This document shows positions 18,791-28,817 of a stretch of 64,000 nt of DNA, one piece after another; position 1 is the first letter of the stretch; every line of letters begins with the position of its first letter. Where the stretch lies: NCBI GenBank assembly GCA_964395315.1, contig CAYNBI010000004.1, positions 1 through 64,000 of the forward strand, read 5' to 3'. Made by a program: the position numbers and the translations under genes. Source of the DNA: CAVORB01 sp964395315 (lineage in GTDB: Bacteria; Pseudomonadota; Gammaproteobacteria; Chromatiales; Chromatiaceae). The notes beneath the pieces are model-generated. The model had not been told where the DNA came from. It was given only the letters and a program-made list of their open reading frames with translations, and ran no database searches.

Positions 18791-19149
18791 CTCGGCTTGT
18801 TCCGTCCACCCCCGGTTCAACGCCGGCCTCGCCGCGCTCCGATACGGGACCCGGCCCAGGGTCCGTGCCGTTCCCGAGAGGCTGCTCCCGGCCCGGTCTG
18901 CCGCGTACCGGCCAACGCCACTCCCTTACGCAGGGTCGAGCACTGCGGCTGTCTGGCGCAGTGCCCGATCGCAGACATCAAGAATCAGAGCTGCGCAGGC
19001 GCGACGCCGTCCAGGGTCTCTGCCTCAGCCTCTACCCGGAACCGCACCAGGGTAGTCTCGCCCAGCGCGTCCTCGACCCGAAGTCCCTTCTCGCCGCAGC
19101 TGGGCCGGAATTACAGTTTCAACGCCTGCGGCCGACGAACCTTGGGTCG
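18791..19149. other. 360-base stretch without a recognisable gene
   Basis: No family is recognised in any frame. A minus-strand frame reads GLRVEDALGETTLVRFRVEA before stopping near 19006 and could be the end of a lost gene into which the IS630 remnant's downstream end was joined. No repeats or hairpins stand out. Confidence 0.35.
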
Positions 19150-19785
19150 GCTGCTCATCGAGACACACGACCGGGAGCCGAGGATGGTAGGGGCGTTGGT
19201 GGACCTCCAACACATCCTCCATGCACGCGACGAGCTCTGCATTCTGGTGCGGCGGAATCACCCAACAGGTGCGTCGATNNNNNNNNNNNNNNNNNNNNNN
19301 NNNNNNNNNNNNNNNNNNNNNNNNNNNNNNNNNNNNNNNNNNNNNNNNNNNNNNNNNNNNNNNNNNNNNNNNNNNNNNCTCCAAGACGACCAGTTGCTCG
19401 GCGAGCAGCATGAGCGTCCAGCGTGCGCGACCCGGCGGTGGCTCACTGCAGGCGATCTGCACAAGACGCGCTTGCTTCTAACCGTCGAGAATCGGCTCGC
19501 AGGCCGGACGTTCACGCCTTTTGCGCTCCAATGCAGCCTCAAGCCCCTGTTCGACACAGGGTTGGCGAATACTGAACACGGTGCGCGGTGCACAGCCAGA
19601 CACCTCGGCGGCCTGTTCACCCGCCCATGCCGGTGCGTCGGCATCGATCTTCAACAACACGTTGGCGTGCTTGATCTTCTGCGCCGAAGCTACGCCCTTG
19701 CTGACCAAGGCATACAACGCAGTGCATTCCTCTTCCAGCAGTCGTACGATGTATTTCTTGTCTATCCGCTCTATTTTTGATAATC
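19150..19785 (-). mobile_element. IS630-family transposase remnant, interrupted by an assembly gap
   Basis: The minus strand reads DKKYIVRLLEEECTALYALV, SKGVASAQKIKHANVLLKID, a helix-turn-helix with VSGCAPRTVFSIRQ, then CSEPPPGRARWTLMLLAEQL up to the N run. After it come WVIPPHQNAELVACMEDVLE and PVVCLDEQP, where the first catalytic Asp lies. Homology stops about 19155, so the rest of the catalytic domain (second Asp and Glu) is lost. The position of the usual start codon is ATA instead of ATG (before GACAAG), with the purine-rich stretch upstream still present. Terminal inverted repeats cannot be identified. IS copies elsewhere in the genome would explain the assembly break. Confidence 0.8.
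19279..19378. other. 100-N assembly gap inside the IS630 remnant
   Basis: Exactly 100 N. The flanks are not duplicated, unlike the gap at 13157. By comparison with complete IS630 transposases only some 25-30 residues should be missing between LLAEQLVVLE and the RRTCWVIPP segment, so the true gap may be close to 80-100 bases. Confidence 0.9.
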
Positions 19786-19894
19786 GACATCAATAAATAC
19801 ACCTAAGAATCTGTTTTCAAGACGTTGGATGAAACGCAGTGCTAGCCGCCGGAGGGTAAGGCGCGGAATCGAACGGAGAACCCAGGCGCGTGAC

Positions 19895-21610
19895 ATGCAC
19901 GACCGAGATCAGGACCCGCGAGATCTGCGCGGCGTAGGCGAATCCGAGCTCGAACGGCAGCTCGACGAACTCATGCTGGCCCTTGGCGAGGGACCCGAGG
20001 CCGACGAGCAGCGTGCCCTCATCCTGGGCCTCCAGGCCCACCGCATCGAGCTGGAGATCCAGGGCCGGGAGTTGCGCACCGCCCAAGAGGCCCTGGAGGC
20101 CTCCCGCGACCACTACACCCGCCTCTTCGACCTGGCCCCGGTGGGTTATGCCCTGTTCGACCGGCGCGGGCGCATTCTGGACATGAATCTGACGGCGGCA
20201 CGGCTGCTCGGGCGCAACCGCGCCGGGCTGATCGGCCACCCATTCGCCAGCCTGGTCGCACGGAAGTCCATGAGCGACTTTCTAGGGCACGTCCAGGGCG
20301 TCATCGACGCCGAGCCCGCCGAGCCGACGAGCGCCCGCGCGCTGGTGCTGAACCTGGACGCGGACCGCGGGCGGCGCGTGTTCCGGCTCCTGTCGTCCGC
20401 GCACGAGGGAGGCGCGGGTCGCACCTGCTTCTCCGCCCTGATCGACATCACGGCGGAACATGCCGCCGAGCGCCGGCGGCGGGAGGGCGACCGGCTGCGC
20501 CAGGCGGTCCTGGACGCCATGCCGGCGGAGGTCGTGGTGCTCGACCGCGAGGGGCGCATTGTTGCGGTGAACTCCGGCTGGCGGCGTTTCGCCGAGGAAA
20601 ACGGCGCGCCTCCCGAGCTGCGCGATGGGATAGGCATCGATTATCTGGCCGTCTGCCGACACCTCCAGGCGGAGGGTCCCGGGCACTCGGAAACCGTCGC
20701 CGACGGTCTCGCCGCGATCCTGAACGGGCGCTCGGCTGGCTATGCGACGCAGTACCCCTGCCACGCCCCGGACCGTCAGCGCTGGTTCGAACTCACGGCG
20801 ACACCCGTGGCAGAAGGTGAGGCGCGAGCCGTGGTGGTGCACTTCGACGTCACCGACCGCAAGCTCGCCGAGGACCTGGCATCCCGAGCCCGGGACCAGT
20901 CTTCACAGGCGGCCCGGGTCAACGCGGTGGGCGTGCTGGCCAGCTCCCTGATCCACGAAATCGCCCAGCCGCTGAGCGCCGCCAGCTTCTACAGCAGCAC
21001 CGCGGTCTTCCTTGGGGAGCAAGGGGACGCAGACCCGGAAAAGCTCGCCCGGGTCCTCTCCGGGGTCGACCAGCAGATCCGGCGCGCGGCGGATATCCTC
21101 GACGGTTTGCGCAACTTCCTCCGCGGCAGGGAGATGCACACGCGGCCCGCGGCGATCGACGAAATAGTCGCCCAGGCCGTGGGGCTGGTGCGCTGGTTCG
21201 CCGCCGACCGGCAGGTGGAGCTGAACTACGCCCGTTCCGCGCCGGGGGTGAAGGTCGAGGCAGATCCCGTTCAAGTCAGCCAGGTGCTGGTCAACCTGAT
21301 CTGCAACGGCGTCCAGGCCATCGATGCGGCCGAGTCGAACCGGCGGGAAATCGCCATCGCCGTGGACCCGCGCCCGGGCGGCGTGGAGGTGAGCGTCCGG
21401 GATACGGGCCCCGGACTGCCCGCCGAGGTGCAGGCACGGCTGTTCGACATCTTCGCGCGCGCGAGGGACGAGGGCCTGGGGATGGGACTCGCCATCAGCC
21501 GCGACATCGTCGAGGCCCACGGTGGCAAGCTATGGGCCGATCCAGACGTGGCGGAGGGGGCGCTCTTCCGCTTCACCCTCCCGTCGCAGCCGACCGGTGG
21601 CACCGAGTGA
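19895..21610 (+). CDS. FixL-like PAS sensor histidine kinase
   Basis: A 571-residue kinase without transmembrane segments, so probably cytoplasmic. Order: an N-terminal coiled region ending LQAHRIELEIQGRELRTAQE, then a PAS domain (about 85-195). A second PAS-like domain follows (about 205-330), then HisKA with LIHEIAQPLSAASF (His354) and HATPase with VNLICNGVQAIDAAE and GLGMGLAISRDIVEAHGG. This is the FixL/TodS class of kinases. Met at 19895 is preferred because residues before it are only basic low-complexity; ATG 19829 is possible. It overlaps the FixJ-like regulator by GTGA, so the two form one two-component system. No haem-binding His is obvious in either PAS, so the signal is unknown. 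Confidence 0.88.
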   Translation: MHDRDQDPRDLRGVGESELERQLDELMLALGEGPEADEQRALILGLQAHRIELEIQGRELRTAQEALEASRDHYTRLFDLAPVGYALFDRRGRILDMNLTAARLLGRNRAGLIGHPFASLVARKSMSDFLGHVQGVIDAEPAEPTSARALVLNLDADRGRRVFRLLSSAHEGGAGRTCFSALIDITAEHAAERRRREGDRLRQAVLDAMPAEVVVLDREGRIVAVNSGWRRFAEENGAPPELRDGIGIDYLAVCRHLQAEGPGHSETVADGLAAILNGRSAGYATQYPCHAPDRQRWFELTATPVAEGEARAVVVHFDVTDRKLAEDLASRARDQSSQAARVNAVGVLASSLIHEIAQPLSAASFYSSTAVFLGEQGDADPEKLARVLSGVDQQIRRAADILDGLRNFLRGREMHTRPAAIDEIVAQAVGLVRWFAADRQVELNYARSAPGVKVEADPVQVSQVLVNLICNGVQAIDAAESNRREIAIAVDPRPGGVEVSVRDTGPGLPAEVQARLFDIFARARDEGLGMGLAISRDIVEAHGGKLWADPDVAEGALFRFTLPSQPTGGTE

Positions 21611-22236
21611 GCGAGGATCAGACCGTTTTCCTCGTGGACGACGACGCCGCCATGCGCGAGTCGATGGCCTTGCTGCTGCAGGAGACGGGCCTGCGGGTGC
21701 GGAGCTTCGCCTCCGCGCGTGACTTCCTGGACGCCTATGCGGCGACCGAGCCGGGCTGCCTGGTGCTCGACCTGCGCATGCCGGGGATCACGGGCCTCGA
21801 GCTCCAAGAGAAGCTCCGCGGCATGGGCGCCGCGCTGCCGATCATCTTCCTCTCCGGCTTCGGGGACATCCCCACCACGGTGCGGGCGATCAAGGGAGGC
21901 GCGGTGGACTTCCTCGAGAAGCCCGCCACCCCGGATGCCCTGATCGCGCGGATCCGCCAAGCCTTGGCGGAGGAGCGCCGCCAGCGGGCGTTGCGCGCCG
22001 AGGAGCGGATGATCCGCGAGAGCTTCGCCGAACTGAGCCCCCGCGAGCGCGATGTCATGGTCCTCGCCACCAAGGGCCTGGCGAATAAGGAGATCGCCCG
22101 CCACCTGGAGATCAGCCCGCGCACCGTGGAGAGCCACCGCGCCCGAGTCATGGAGAAGATGCAGGCCGAGAACATCGCCGATCTCTGCCGCATGGCCGCG
22201 GTCTGCCTCGACGCCGACGAGCGCCCTAGCGTCTGA
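21607..22236 (+). CDS. FixJ-family response regulator
   Basis: A 209-residue regulator with a receiver domain (acidic VDDD pocket at 10-13, phospho-acceptor Asp55 in LVLDLRMPG, Lys in FLEKPA) and a LuxR-type helix-turn-helix at the C-terminus (LSPRERDVMVLATKGLANKE, then ISPRTVESHRARVMEKM). The GTG start at 21607 overlaps the kinase stop by four bases. The kinase above should phosphorylate it and it should activate or repress transcription. Target genes are unknown; the downstream DUF2934 and PilZ genes are candidates by position only. Confidence 0.92.
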   Translation: MSEDQTVFLVDDDAAMRESMALLLQETGLRVRSFASARDFLDAYAATEPGCLVLDLRMPGITGLELQEKLRGMGAALPIIFLSGFGDIPTTVRAIKGGAVDFLEKPATPDALIARIRQALAEERRQRALRAEERMIRESFAELSPRERDVMVLATKGLANKEIARHLEISPRTVESHRARVMEKMQAENIADLCRMAAVCLDADERPSV

Positions 22237-22601
22237 GCTCGTCTTCGCGGGCCCGCCGCACCCCTCCCGTCGCCTGCGCCTCGCGCAGCGGGATACCTTC
22301 CCGACGTGGGTATTCGTACGGATTCTGCCGCCGAGGCGCAGGCGGTAACCTTCCCTCGTATCGCGCGTGCAACAAGCGCCGACAGTGCCGGCGCAACGGA
22401 TGAAGGGCGCAGGGAAGGTCCAGGGAAGCCCTCAGGGACGGTCCAGGGAAGGCGACGCGCGCGATTCGCCGGTCAGCGGCAGGGCGGCCGAGCAGGGCCA
22501 GGGACGGCACGGCAGGCGCAGGAAACGGCCGCGCCCCGCAAACGACCTCGTGCGCAATGGCACGGCGGCTTCCCGCCAGCGCCGTCGCCCCGATTACACC
22601 A
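22237..22601. other. 365-base intergenic stretch
   Basis: No coding sequence is recognised. It separates the FixJ-like gene from the DUF2934 gene and should contain the latter's promoter, but no -10/-35 pair or strong inverted repeat is clear in this GC-rich, GCG/AGG-rich sequence. Confidence 0.4.
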
Positions 22602-22880
22602 ATGAAGAAGACCGAAATGATCGCGTTCGAAACGGATCGGATTCGCCCCTTCAGTCTGGCGCGAGCGCGGCAGGCCGCCGCGGAGGCTGCCTGGGTGGCG
22701 AGCGTCTGCAGCGGCGGGCCTTCTGGCGAAAAGCCGACCGTAGAGCGGGAGCGGCGCATCCGCGAGACCGCCTACTTCAAGGCCGAGCGCCGGGGCTTCA
22801 CGCCCGGGCACGAGCTGGAGGACTGGATCGCGGCCGAGCAGGAAGTGGACCGAGCCTCCCCGTCCTTGCCCCGCAGGTGA
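22602..22880 (+). CDS. DUF2934 domain protein
   Basis: A 92-residue protein whose C-terminal half, ERRIRETAYFKAERRGFTPG then HELEDWIAAEQEV, is a typical DUF2934 motif (R-I-R-x-x-A-Y-x-x-A-E-x-R-G-F-x-x-G-x-x-x-x-D-W-x-x-A-E). The function of the family is unknown; members are small, soluble and often lie in stress-related islands. ATG 22602 is chosen because it starts MKKTEMIAFE; the frame is open 45 bases further upstream. Confidence 0.75.
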   Translation: MKKTEMIAFETDRIRPFSLARARQAAAEAAWVASVCSGGPSGEKPTVERERRIRETAYFKAERRGFTPGHELEDWIAAEQEVDRASPSLPRR

Positions 22881-22951
22881 CCCCGGAATCACGCCGGATT
22901 CGCGGACATCGGTACCACCATCGAGATCAAGAGACGAGGAGGACTACGAGC

Positions 22952-23377
22952 ATGATGGAACACCGTTTGGGCCGACGCGTGGCGATCGGCATCCCGGTAC
23001 GCCTACGTTTCCAGGATGGGACCCTCGGCTCGGGCCTGGCCACCGACATCGGGCGGGGCGGAATCTATATCAAGACCACCGCTCGGCCCGGGCACCACGG
23101 CAATGGCTGCGTGGACGTCAGCATGACGGTGGCCATGCCAGGGGGCGAGCGCACAGTCCTGCTGCCCGCCGCGGCGGTACACGCGAGCGAGCGCGGCTTC
23201 GGAGCCATGTTCCGCGCCCTCGACCTTGCGGCGAAGGAGGTGGTCTTCTGGCTGCTGGCGACGGGATACCCGTCGGCCCCCGTGGCGGCGCGTCCGGCAT
23301 CCGCCGTCTTTGCTGCAAACGCCGCGCGCACGCCGAAGGCAGAGTACCGACACCGCGCCGGCGGTGCCGCCGCCTGA
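22952..23377 (+). CDS. PilZ-domain protein
   Basis: A 141-residue protein whose body is one PilZ domain. Arg5 and Arg9 (HRLGRRVAI) form the R-x-x-x-R motif that binds cyclic di-GMP. The second motif reads DIGRGGIYI, where the usual Ser of D-x-S-x-x-G is Gly, so binding may be weakened. A purine-rich AGACGAGGAGGACTACGAGC precedes the doubled start ATGATG. An intrinsic terminator follows about 95 bases after the stop. It probably responds to cyclic di-GMP; the output partner is unknown. Confidence 0.8.
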   Translation: MMEHRLGRRVAIGIPVRLRFQDGTLGSGLATDIGRGGIYIKTTARPGHHGNGCVDVSMTVAMPGGERTVLLPAAAVHASERGFGAMFRALDLAAKEVVFWLLATGYPSAPVAARPASAVFAANAARTPKAEYRHRAGGAAA

Positions 23378-23471
23378 AGCCACGAGGCGCCCCCTCGCCG
23401 GGCGACGCCGAGCAACAACGAATTTGTGCCGTGGCGAGCTGACCTGGTGCAACCCGAGATCCCCAAGCGTT

Positions 23472-23504
23472 ATCCCGGCCATCGGTTGCCGGGATTCTTT
23501 TTTT
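23472..23504 (+). terminator. Intrinsic terminator after the PilZ gene
   Basis: An 8-bp perfect stem ATCCCGGC / GCCGGGAT with loop CATCGGTT is followed by TCTTTTTTT. Confidence 0.9.
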
Positions 23505-23633
23505 GTGGCCCGCGGGTGGCCTGACCTGCTACCCGGCCCGGGTTCCCGCCGGGCGGACCGGCATCATCTAGGGTCAGACCGCCGGCGCATGCTAGGCTAA
23601 GAAATTCCCAGACCGCTCAGGAACTCGGCAAGC

Positions 23634-25426
23634 GTGGCGAAGAAAACGACGGCGCACCCCCGCGGCGCACGGACCAATCACCCGATAAAGTCCGAGGCCC
23701 CACGCGCCTTGACCGGAGACGGAGCCCCCGTGCCCGTCGTCGGCGTCGGCGCCTCCGCCGGGGGGCTGGAGGCCTTCAAGGGACTGCTGCAACAGGGTGG
23801 TCCTGGAGTTCCTGGGGAGCCGCGCGACCGACGTGCCGGTTCGGATCTTCGGGAGCGGCATCGACGAGCGCGCGGTGGACCGTGCCCGCGCCGGGGTCTA
23901 CCTGGAGCGGATCTCGGCGGACGTCAGCGCCGAGCGGCTCAACCGCTTCATCAGCGAGGTCTCGGGCGGCTACCCGATCAGCAAGACGACCCGCGACCTG
24001 TGCGCGTTCGCCCCACAAGACGTGACCCGCGACCCGCCCTCCTCCAAGCTGGACCTGGTGTGCTGCCGCGATGTCCTGATCTATCTGGGCACCACCCTGC
24101 AGCACCGGGTCCTTCAGATCTTCCGCTACTCGCTCAAGCCCGTCGGCTTCCTCATGCTCGGCAACTCCGGGAGTATCGGCGCCAGCGTCGACCTGTTCCA
24201 GCCCGAGCACAAGGAGGGCAGGATCTACGCCAAGCAGACCACCGCCACCACCCCGACGTAGGACTTCACGGCCCGTCCCTACCAGGTCGAGAGCCCGCGG
24301 CCCGTCGAGGCCCACGCGGCCGCCCCCAGCCCGGAGCCGGACTTGCGCAAGGAGGCCGACCGGGTGGTGGTCGTCCGCTCCGGCCCCCCGGGCGTGATCG
24401 TCAAGCAGGAGTTGGACGTGCCCGGCTTCCGCGGCAAAACGGGGCGCCATCTGGACCGGCACCGGGGATCGCCGGCCTCAACCTGCTCAAACTCGTGCGC
24501 CAAGAGCTGATGGTCGATCTGCGCAATACCTTCAACCGCGTCCTCAAGGGAGAGGTCGAGGCGGCCAGGGAGGGGCTAAGCTTGCGCCTCAACGGCCAGG
24601 TGCGGCACCTCGACCTACGGGTACTCTCAAGGGCTCCGCCGCAGAGCGCTGCTTCCTGGTCCCGTTCGAGGAACGGGGCATTCACCCCATCACTCCGGCG
24701 CCGGACAAGGATCCCGGCACGCCCAACGGCAAGCAGGCCAGCGGAGCCGACACGGCGGCGGACGCCCGCATCCGGGAGCTGGTGCAGGAGCTTTCGAACA
24801 CCCGCGGGTACATGCAGTCCGTCATCGAGGACCAGGAGAGCACCAACGAGGAGCTCAGCGCCACCAACAACGACCTCAGGAACCTGCTGGTCAGCGTCAA
24901 CCCGCCCATCCTCATGCTGGACCAGCGCCTGCACGAGGTGATGGACACCATGAGCATGAAGGGCCAGGAGGTGTGCGACAGGCAGGGCAACTCCTACTCG
25001 GTGAGCGTGCATCCTTACAAGACGCACGATCACCGCATCGACGGGGTGGTGATCACCTTCTTCGAGCACGCCCAGTTCGATCGCCTCTCCCGGCTGGCGA
25101 CGGTGGTGCGCGACGCCAAAGAAGCGATCGCCGTGCTGGACTTCGGCGGGCGCATCCGCGCCTGGAACCCGGCCGCCGAGCGCCTCCACGGCTACAGCGA
25201 GCGGGAGGCCATGGCTCTCGGGCTCGAGGCCCTCGTCCCCGAGGCGGAGACGGACGCCACCCGGTCCCTGCTCGATCGGGCGCGCCGCCGCACCAAGTCC
25301 GGCAAGGAGCTGGGGGTGTGGCTCACCATCTCCCTGCTGGTCGACCAGACGGGAGCGCCCAAGGCCCTGTCGACCATTGATCTGCCCGTCCAGCCGGCGC
25401 CGGAACAAGGCCCATCCGAGCTATGA
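23634..25426 (+). pseudogene. CheB-CheR-PAS fusion protein, decayed
   Basis: The frame opens with a CheB start (VPVVGVGASAGGLEAFKGLL). After about 20 codons a deletion and frameshift jump into the CheR methyltransferase: VPVRIFGSGIDERAVDRARA, SKLDLVCCRDVLIYLG, then a stop at 24259-24261. Further frames carry LNLLKLVRQELMVDLRNTFN and the coiled/PAS region NEELSATNNDLRNLLVSVNP, where part of the PAS core is deleted, and a second PAS (IAVLDFGGRIRAWNPAAERL) runs intact to 25426. The CheB esterase domain is almost wholly lost. The 3' frame still ends in an ATGA overlap with the hybrid kinase, so the two were once one translationally coupled unit. Confidence 0.8.
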
Positions 25427-28400
25427 CCGGGGACACATCCCTCCCCTGCGTAACCAGCGACTTCGCCCGCAAGGCCCTGGACGCCTCCCTCAACGGGCTT
25501 TACGTCCACGACATCAGGACGGGCGCCAACACCTTCATCAACGCCCAGTACACCCGCCTGACCGGCTACGAACTCGCGCGGCTGCGAGCGATGGCGGGCG
25601 GGGAGTTCTCCTCCCTCTTCCATCCCGGGGACCAGCCCCGGATCCTCGCCCACCTGGAGGCGATGCGGCGGGCGGCGGATGGCGAGGTCCTGGAGGTGGA
25701 ATACCGCTTCCGCCGCGCCGACGGAGCCTGGATCTGGTGCCTGTCCCGGGACACGGTGTGCGAGCGCGACCCGGACGGCTCGGTGCGCACCATCATCGGC
25801 ACCTTTCTCGACATCAGCGCCCGCAAGGCGGCGGAGGAGAGCCTGCACCGCAGCGAATCCAGCGCCCGCCGCCACCTGCAGGAGATCGAGCTGATCTACG
25901 ACAGCGCACCCATCGGCCTTTGCGTCCTCGACCTGGATCTGCGCTACGTACGCATCAACGAGCGCCTGGCGGAGATCAACGGCATCGCCGCCGCCGATCA
26001 CATCGGCCGTACGGTGCGCGAGGTCCTGCCCGAACTGGCGAAGGAACTGGAACCCGGCCTGCGGCGGGTCATCGACACCGGCCAGGCGGCGCTCGACATC
26101 GAGGTCAGCGGCGAGACGCCCGCCCAGCCGGGCGTACGGCGCTCCTGGGTCGAGAGCTGGCTGCCCCTGCGGGACGAGAGCGGGACGGTCCTCGGCATCA
26201 ACATCGTTGCGCGGGAAGTCACCGAGGAACGCGCCGCCCGGGAGGCCCTGGCCGCGAGCCGCGAGCGCTATCGCCTTGTGGCCGACTACACCTACGACTG
26301 GGAGAACTGGGTGGGACCCGACGGGACCTTGCTGTGGGTGTCCCCTTCCTGCGAGCGCAACACCGGACACCCCCCGGAGGCCTTCCTCGCCGACCCGGGT
26401 TTGCTCGAGCGCATCGCCCACCCTGAGGACCGGCCCGCGCTGCGCCGCCACTTGAAGGAGAGCCTGCGCCAGCCCGAGTCCATCCGCCTGTGCTTTCGGA
26501 TCCGGCGCGCGGACGGGGAGATGCGCTGGATGGAGCACATCTGCCAGCCGGTGTACCGGGCGGACGGGGCCTTCGCCGGGCGCCGCAGCAGCACCCGCGA
26601 CGTCACCGAGACCCTGGAGACCCAGTGGGCCCTCCAGCGACGGGAACGAGAGGTTGCGACCCTGGCGGACAACTCCCCCGACATCGTCGCACGCTTCGAC
26701 CGCGCCCTGCGTCACCTCTACGTCAACGCCGCCGTCGAGCGGGCCACGGGCCGCACGCCCGCCGACTTCCTGGGCAAGACCAACGAGGAGCTGGGCATGC
26801 CCGCCGAGCTCTGCGCGCTCTGGAGCCGCACCCTACGCGAGGTGTTCGACACGGGGGAGATCCGGAGCTTGGAGTTTGCCTTCCCGACCCCCGACGGGGA
26901 GCGATTCTTCAGCCTGCGCGCGGTCCCCGAGCGCGGACCGGACGGTAAGGTGGAGACCGTGCTCTCCGCCACCCGTGACGAGACCGAGCGCCGGCAGGCC
27001 GAGGCCCGCGCGCGAACCCTGGCGAAGGTGGTGGAGACCTCCGCAGACTTTATCGGCCTCGCCGCGCTGGACGGGCGGGCGATCTACCTCAACCGCGCCG
27101 GCCAGGCCCTGGTGGGACTGGAGGACGACGAGGCAGTCGCCGGGACCCGCATCGAGGACTACCTGTTCGAGGAGGACCTGCCCATGGTGAGGGGTACGGT
27201 CATGCCTACCGTGATGGATCAGGGCCGGTGGGCAGGGGACTTCCGCTTCCGCCACTTCCGCACCGGCGAGCCGATCGACGTGCATTGGGACGTGGTGCGC
27301 GTCGACGACCCGGAGACCGGCCAGCCGGTGCAGCTCGCCACCGTGACCCGGGACATCCGGATCGAGAAGAAGGCCGCAGCGGCCCTGGAAGAGGCAAACC
27401 GGCGCAAGGATGAGTTCCTGGCTATCCTCGGCCACGAGCTGCGCAACCCCATGGCGCCGATCCGCAATGCGGTGGATATCCTCCAGCTGCTGAAGAAGGA
27501 GCAGGACCCGCGCATCGCCTGGGCCCTGGCGGTGCTCGATCGCCAGGCCGCGCACATGAGCCGGCTCCTCGACGACCTGCTCGACGTCGCGCGCATCGTC
27601 CGCGGCAGGCTCACCCTTGAGCGCCGTCCGGTTGAGCTGCGCGCGGTCGTGCAGCAGTCAGTGGACGGGGTGCGCCCCTCGATGACCGAGCGCCGCCATC
27701 GACTCACGGTGGATCTGCCGGCACCCGACGTCCTGGTGGACGCGGACCCGGTGCGTCTCTCCCAGATCCTGCTCAACCTGCTCCTGAACGCGGCCAACTA
27801 TACGCAGGACGGGGGGGAGATCCGGGTAACGACCCTCGTGACCGAGCCGGAGGTGATGGTATCGGTGCGGGACAACGGACCGGGTATCCCCCCGGAGCGC
27901 TTGGAGGCCCTGTTCGACCCCTTCACCCAGGGCGAGCGCCGGCACCAGGCATCCTCCGGCGGTGTAGGCCTTGGGCTCACCATCTCCCGGCGCCTGGCCG
28001 AGCTGCACGGGGGGCGGCTGGAGGCCGCCAGCGACTGGCCGCGGCCAGGCTCCGAGTTCCGGCTCCGCCTGCCGCGCCTGACTGGCCCCGTGCCGGCCTC
28101 CCCCGCGGACGCCGCCCGCGCCGGCCCCCAAGCCAGCGCCCTGAGCGTGCTGGTGGTGGACGACAACCCGGACGTGGCCGGGGCGCTGGCCATGCTGCTG
28201 GAGGTGCTCGGGCACCGGGTGCGCACTGCCGGGTCGGGCGCCGAGGCCCTGGATCTGATCGAGCGTGCGTGCCCGCGGGTCGCGTTGCTCGACATCGGCC
28301 TGCCGGACATGGACGGCCTGGAGCTCGCCCGCCGCGTGCGCGAACGCTGCCCGGACCGGGACCGCCTGCTGCTGGTGGCGGTGAGCGGCTACGGCCACGA

Positions 28401-28500
28401 AGAGGCCCGCACCCGCTCCCTCGCCGCCGGGTTCGACCAGCACCTCGCCAAACCCATCGACCGCCGCACCCTCCAGGCCCTCCTCGCCAGCGTGCACTGA
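25423..28500 (+). CDS. Hybrid sensor histidine kinase with five PAS domains and a C-terminal receiver
   Basis: An intact 1025-residue protein without transmembrane helices. About five consecutive PAS/PAC modules fill residues 15-655 (for example RFRRADGAWIWCLSRDTVCE and NSPDIVARFDRALRHLYVNA). HisKA follows with AILGHELRNPMAPIRNA (His671), then HATPase with LLLNAANYTQDGGEI and GVGLGLTISRRLAELHGG. A receiver domain has LSVLVVDDNPDV and phospho-acceptor Asp957 (LLDIGLPDMDG). It overlaps the broken CheB-CheR-PAS gene by ATGA. With its upstream partner dead, how signals reach this kinase is unclear, but no lesion is seen in it. Confidence 0.92.
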   Translation: MTGDTSLPCVTSDFARKALDASLNGLYVHDIRTGANTFINAQYTRLTGYELARLRAMAGGEFSSLFHPGDQPRILAHLEAMRRAADGEVLEVEYRFRRADGAWIWCLSRDTVCERDPDGSVRTIIGTFLDISARKAAEESLHRSESSARRHLQEIELIYDSAPIGLCVLDLDLRYVRINERLAEINGIAAADHIGRTVREVLPELAKELEPGLRRVIDTGQAALDIEVSGETPAQPGVRRSWVESWLPLRDESGTVLGINIVAREVTEERAAREALAASRERYRLVADYTYDWENWVGPDGTLLWVSPSCERNTGHPPEAFLADPGLLERIAHPEDRPALRRHLKESLRQPESIRLCFRIRRADGEMRWMEHICQPVYRADGAFAGRRSSTRDVTETLETQWALQRREREVATLADNSPDIVARFDRALRHLYVNAAVERATGRTPADFLGKTNEELGMPAELCALWSRTLREVFDTGEIRSLEFAFPTPDGERFFSLRAVPERGPDGKVETVLSATRDETERRQAEARARTLAKVVETSADFIGLAALDGRAIYLNRAGQALVGLEDDEAVAGTRIEDYLFEEDLPMVRGTVMPTVMDQGRWAGDFRFRHFRTGEPIDVHWDVVRVDDPETGQPVQLATVTRDIRIEKKAAAALEEANRRKDEFLAILGHELRNPMAPIRNAVDILQLLKKEQDPRIAWALAVLDRQAAHMSRLLDDLLDVARIVRGRLTLERRPVELRAVVQQSVDGVRPSMTERRHRLTVDLPAPDVLVDADPVRLSQILLNLLLNAANYTQDGGEIRVTTLVTEPEVMVSVRDNGPGIPPERLEALFDPFTQGERRHQASSGGVGLGLTISRRLAELHGGRLEAASDWPRPGSEFRLRLPRLTGPVPASPADAARAGPQASALSVLVVDDNPDVAGALAMLLEVLGHRVRTAGSGAEALDLIERACPRVALLDIGLPDMDGLELARRVRERCPDRDRLLLVAVSGYGHEEARTRSLAAGFDQHLAKPIDRRTLQALLASVH

Positions 28501-28817
28501 AGTCCCAGGGGTACAAGCCCCACCGAAAGCGACGAAGGCCGCGGCCAGGGTGGGCGAGGCGGCCCTGGAGGAGGTCGAGGACGATCAGGGGCCGCCGGGC
28601 CACTGCTGCGCATGGCCCCACGACCTGCACGCGGGCCGTGCCGACGGCCGCGGGCACCACCGGATCGACCTGGCCAGGCATGACGCGGCTGGCCGGCTGA
28701 CACACCCCGGAGGCGGATCTCGCCCAGGCCGGCTACCGGGCCGCTGTTCGACTGCCGAAGACCCCGGAACGGAACTTGCCGCACAGCGTTCACAGAACGG
28801 TTGCCGAGCGGGTTCCA
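28501..28817. other. 317-base stretch without a recognisable gene
   Basis: A plus-strand frame reads HHRIDLARHDAAGRLTHP before changing frame, which could be a remnant, but no family is recognised. No terminator follows the hybrid kinase. Confidence 0.35.

Noticed and set aside
28500..28817. Possible gene fragment HHRIDLARHDAAGRL in the plus strand
   Set aside because: No family could be recognised and the frame is short; reported only as an unassigned stretch.
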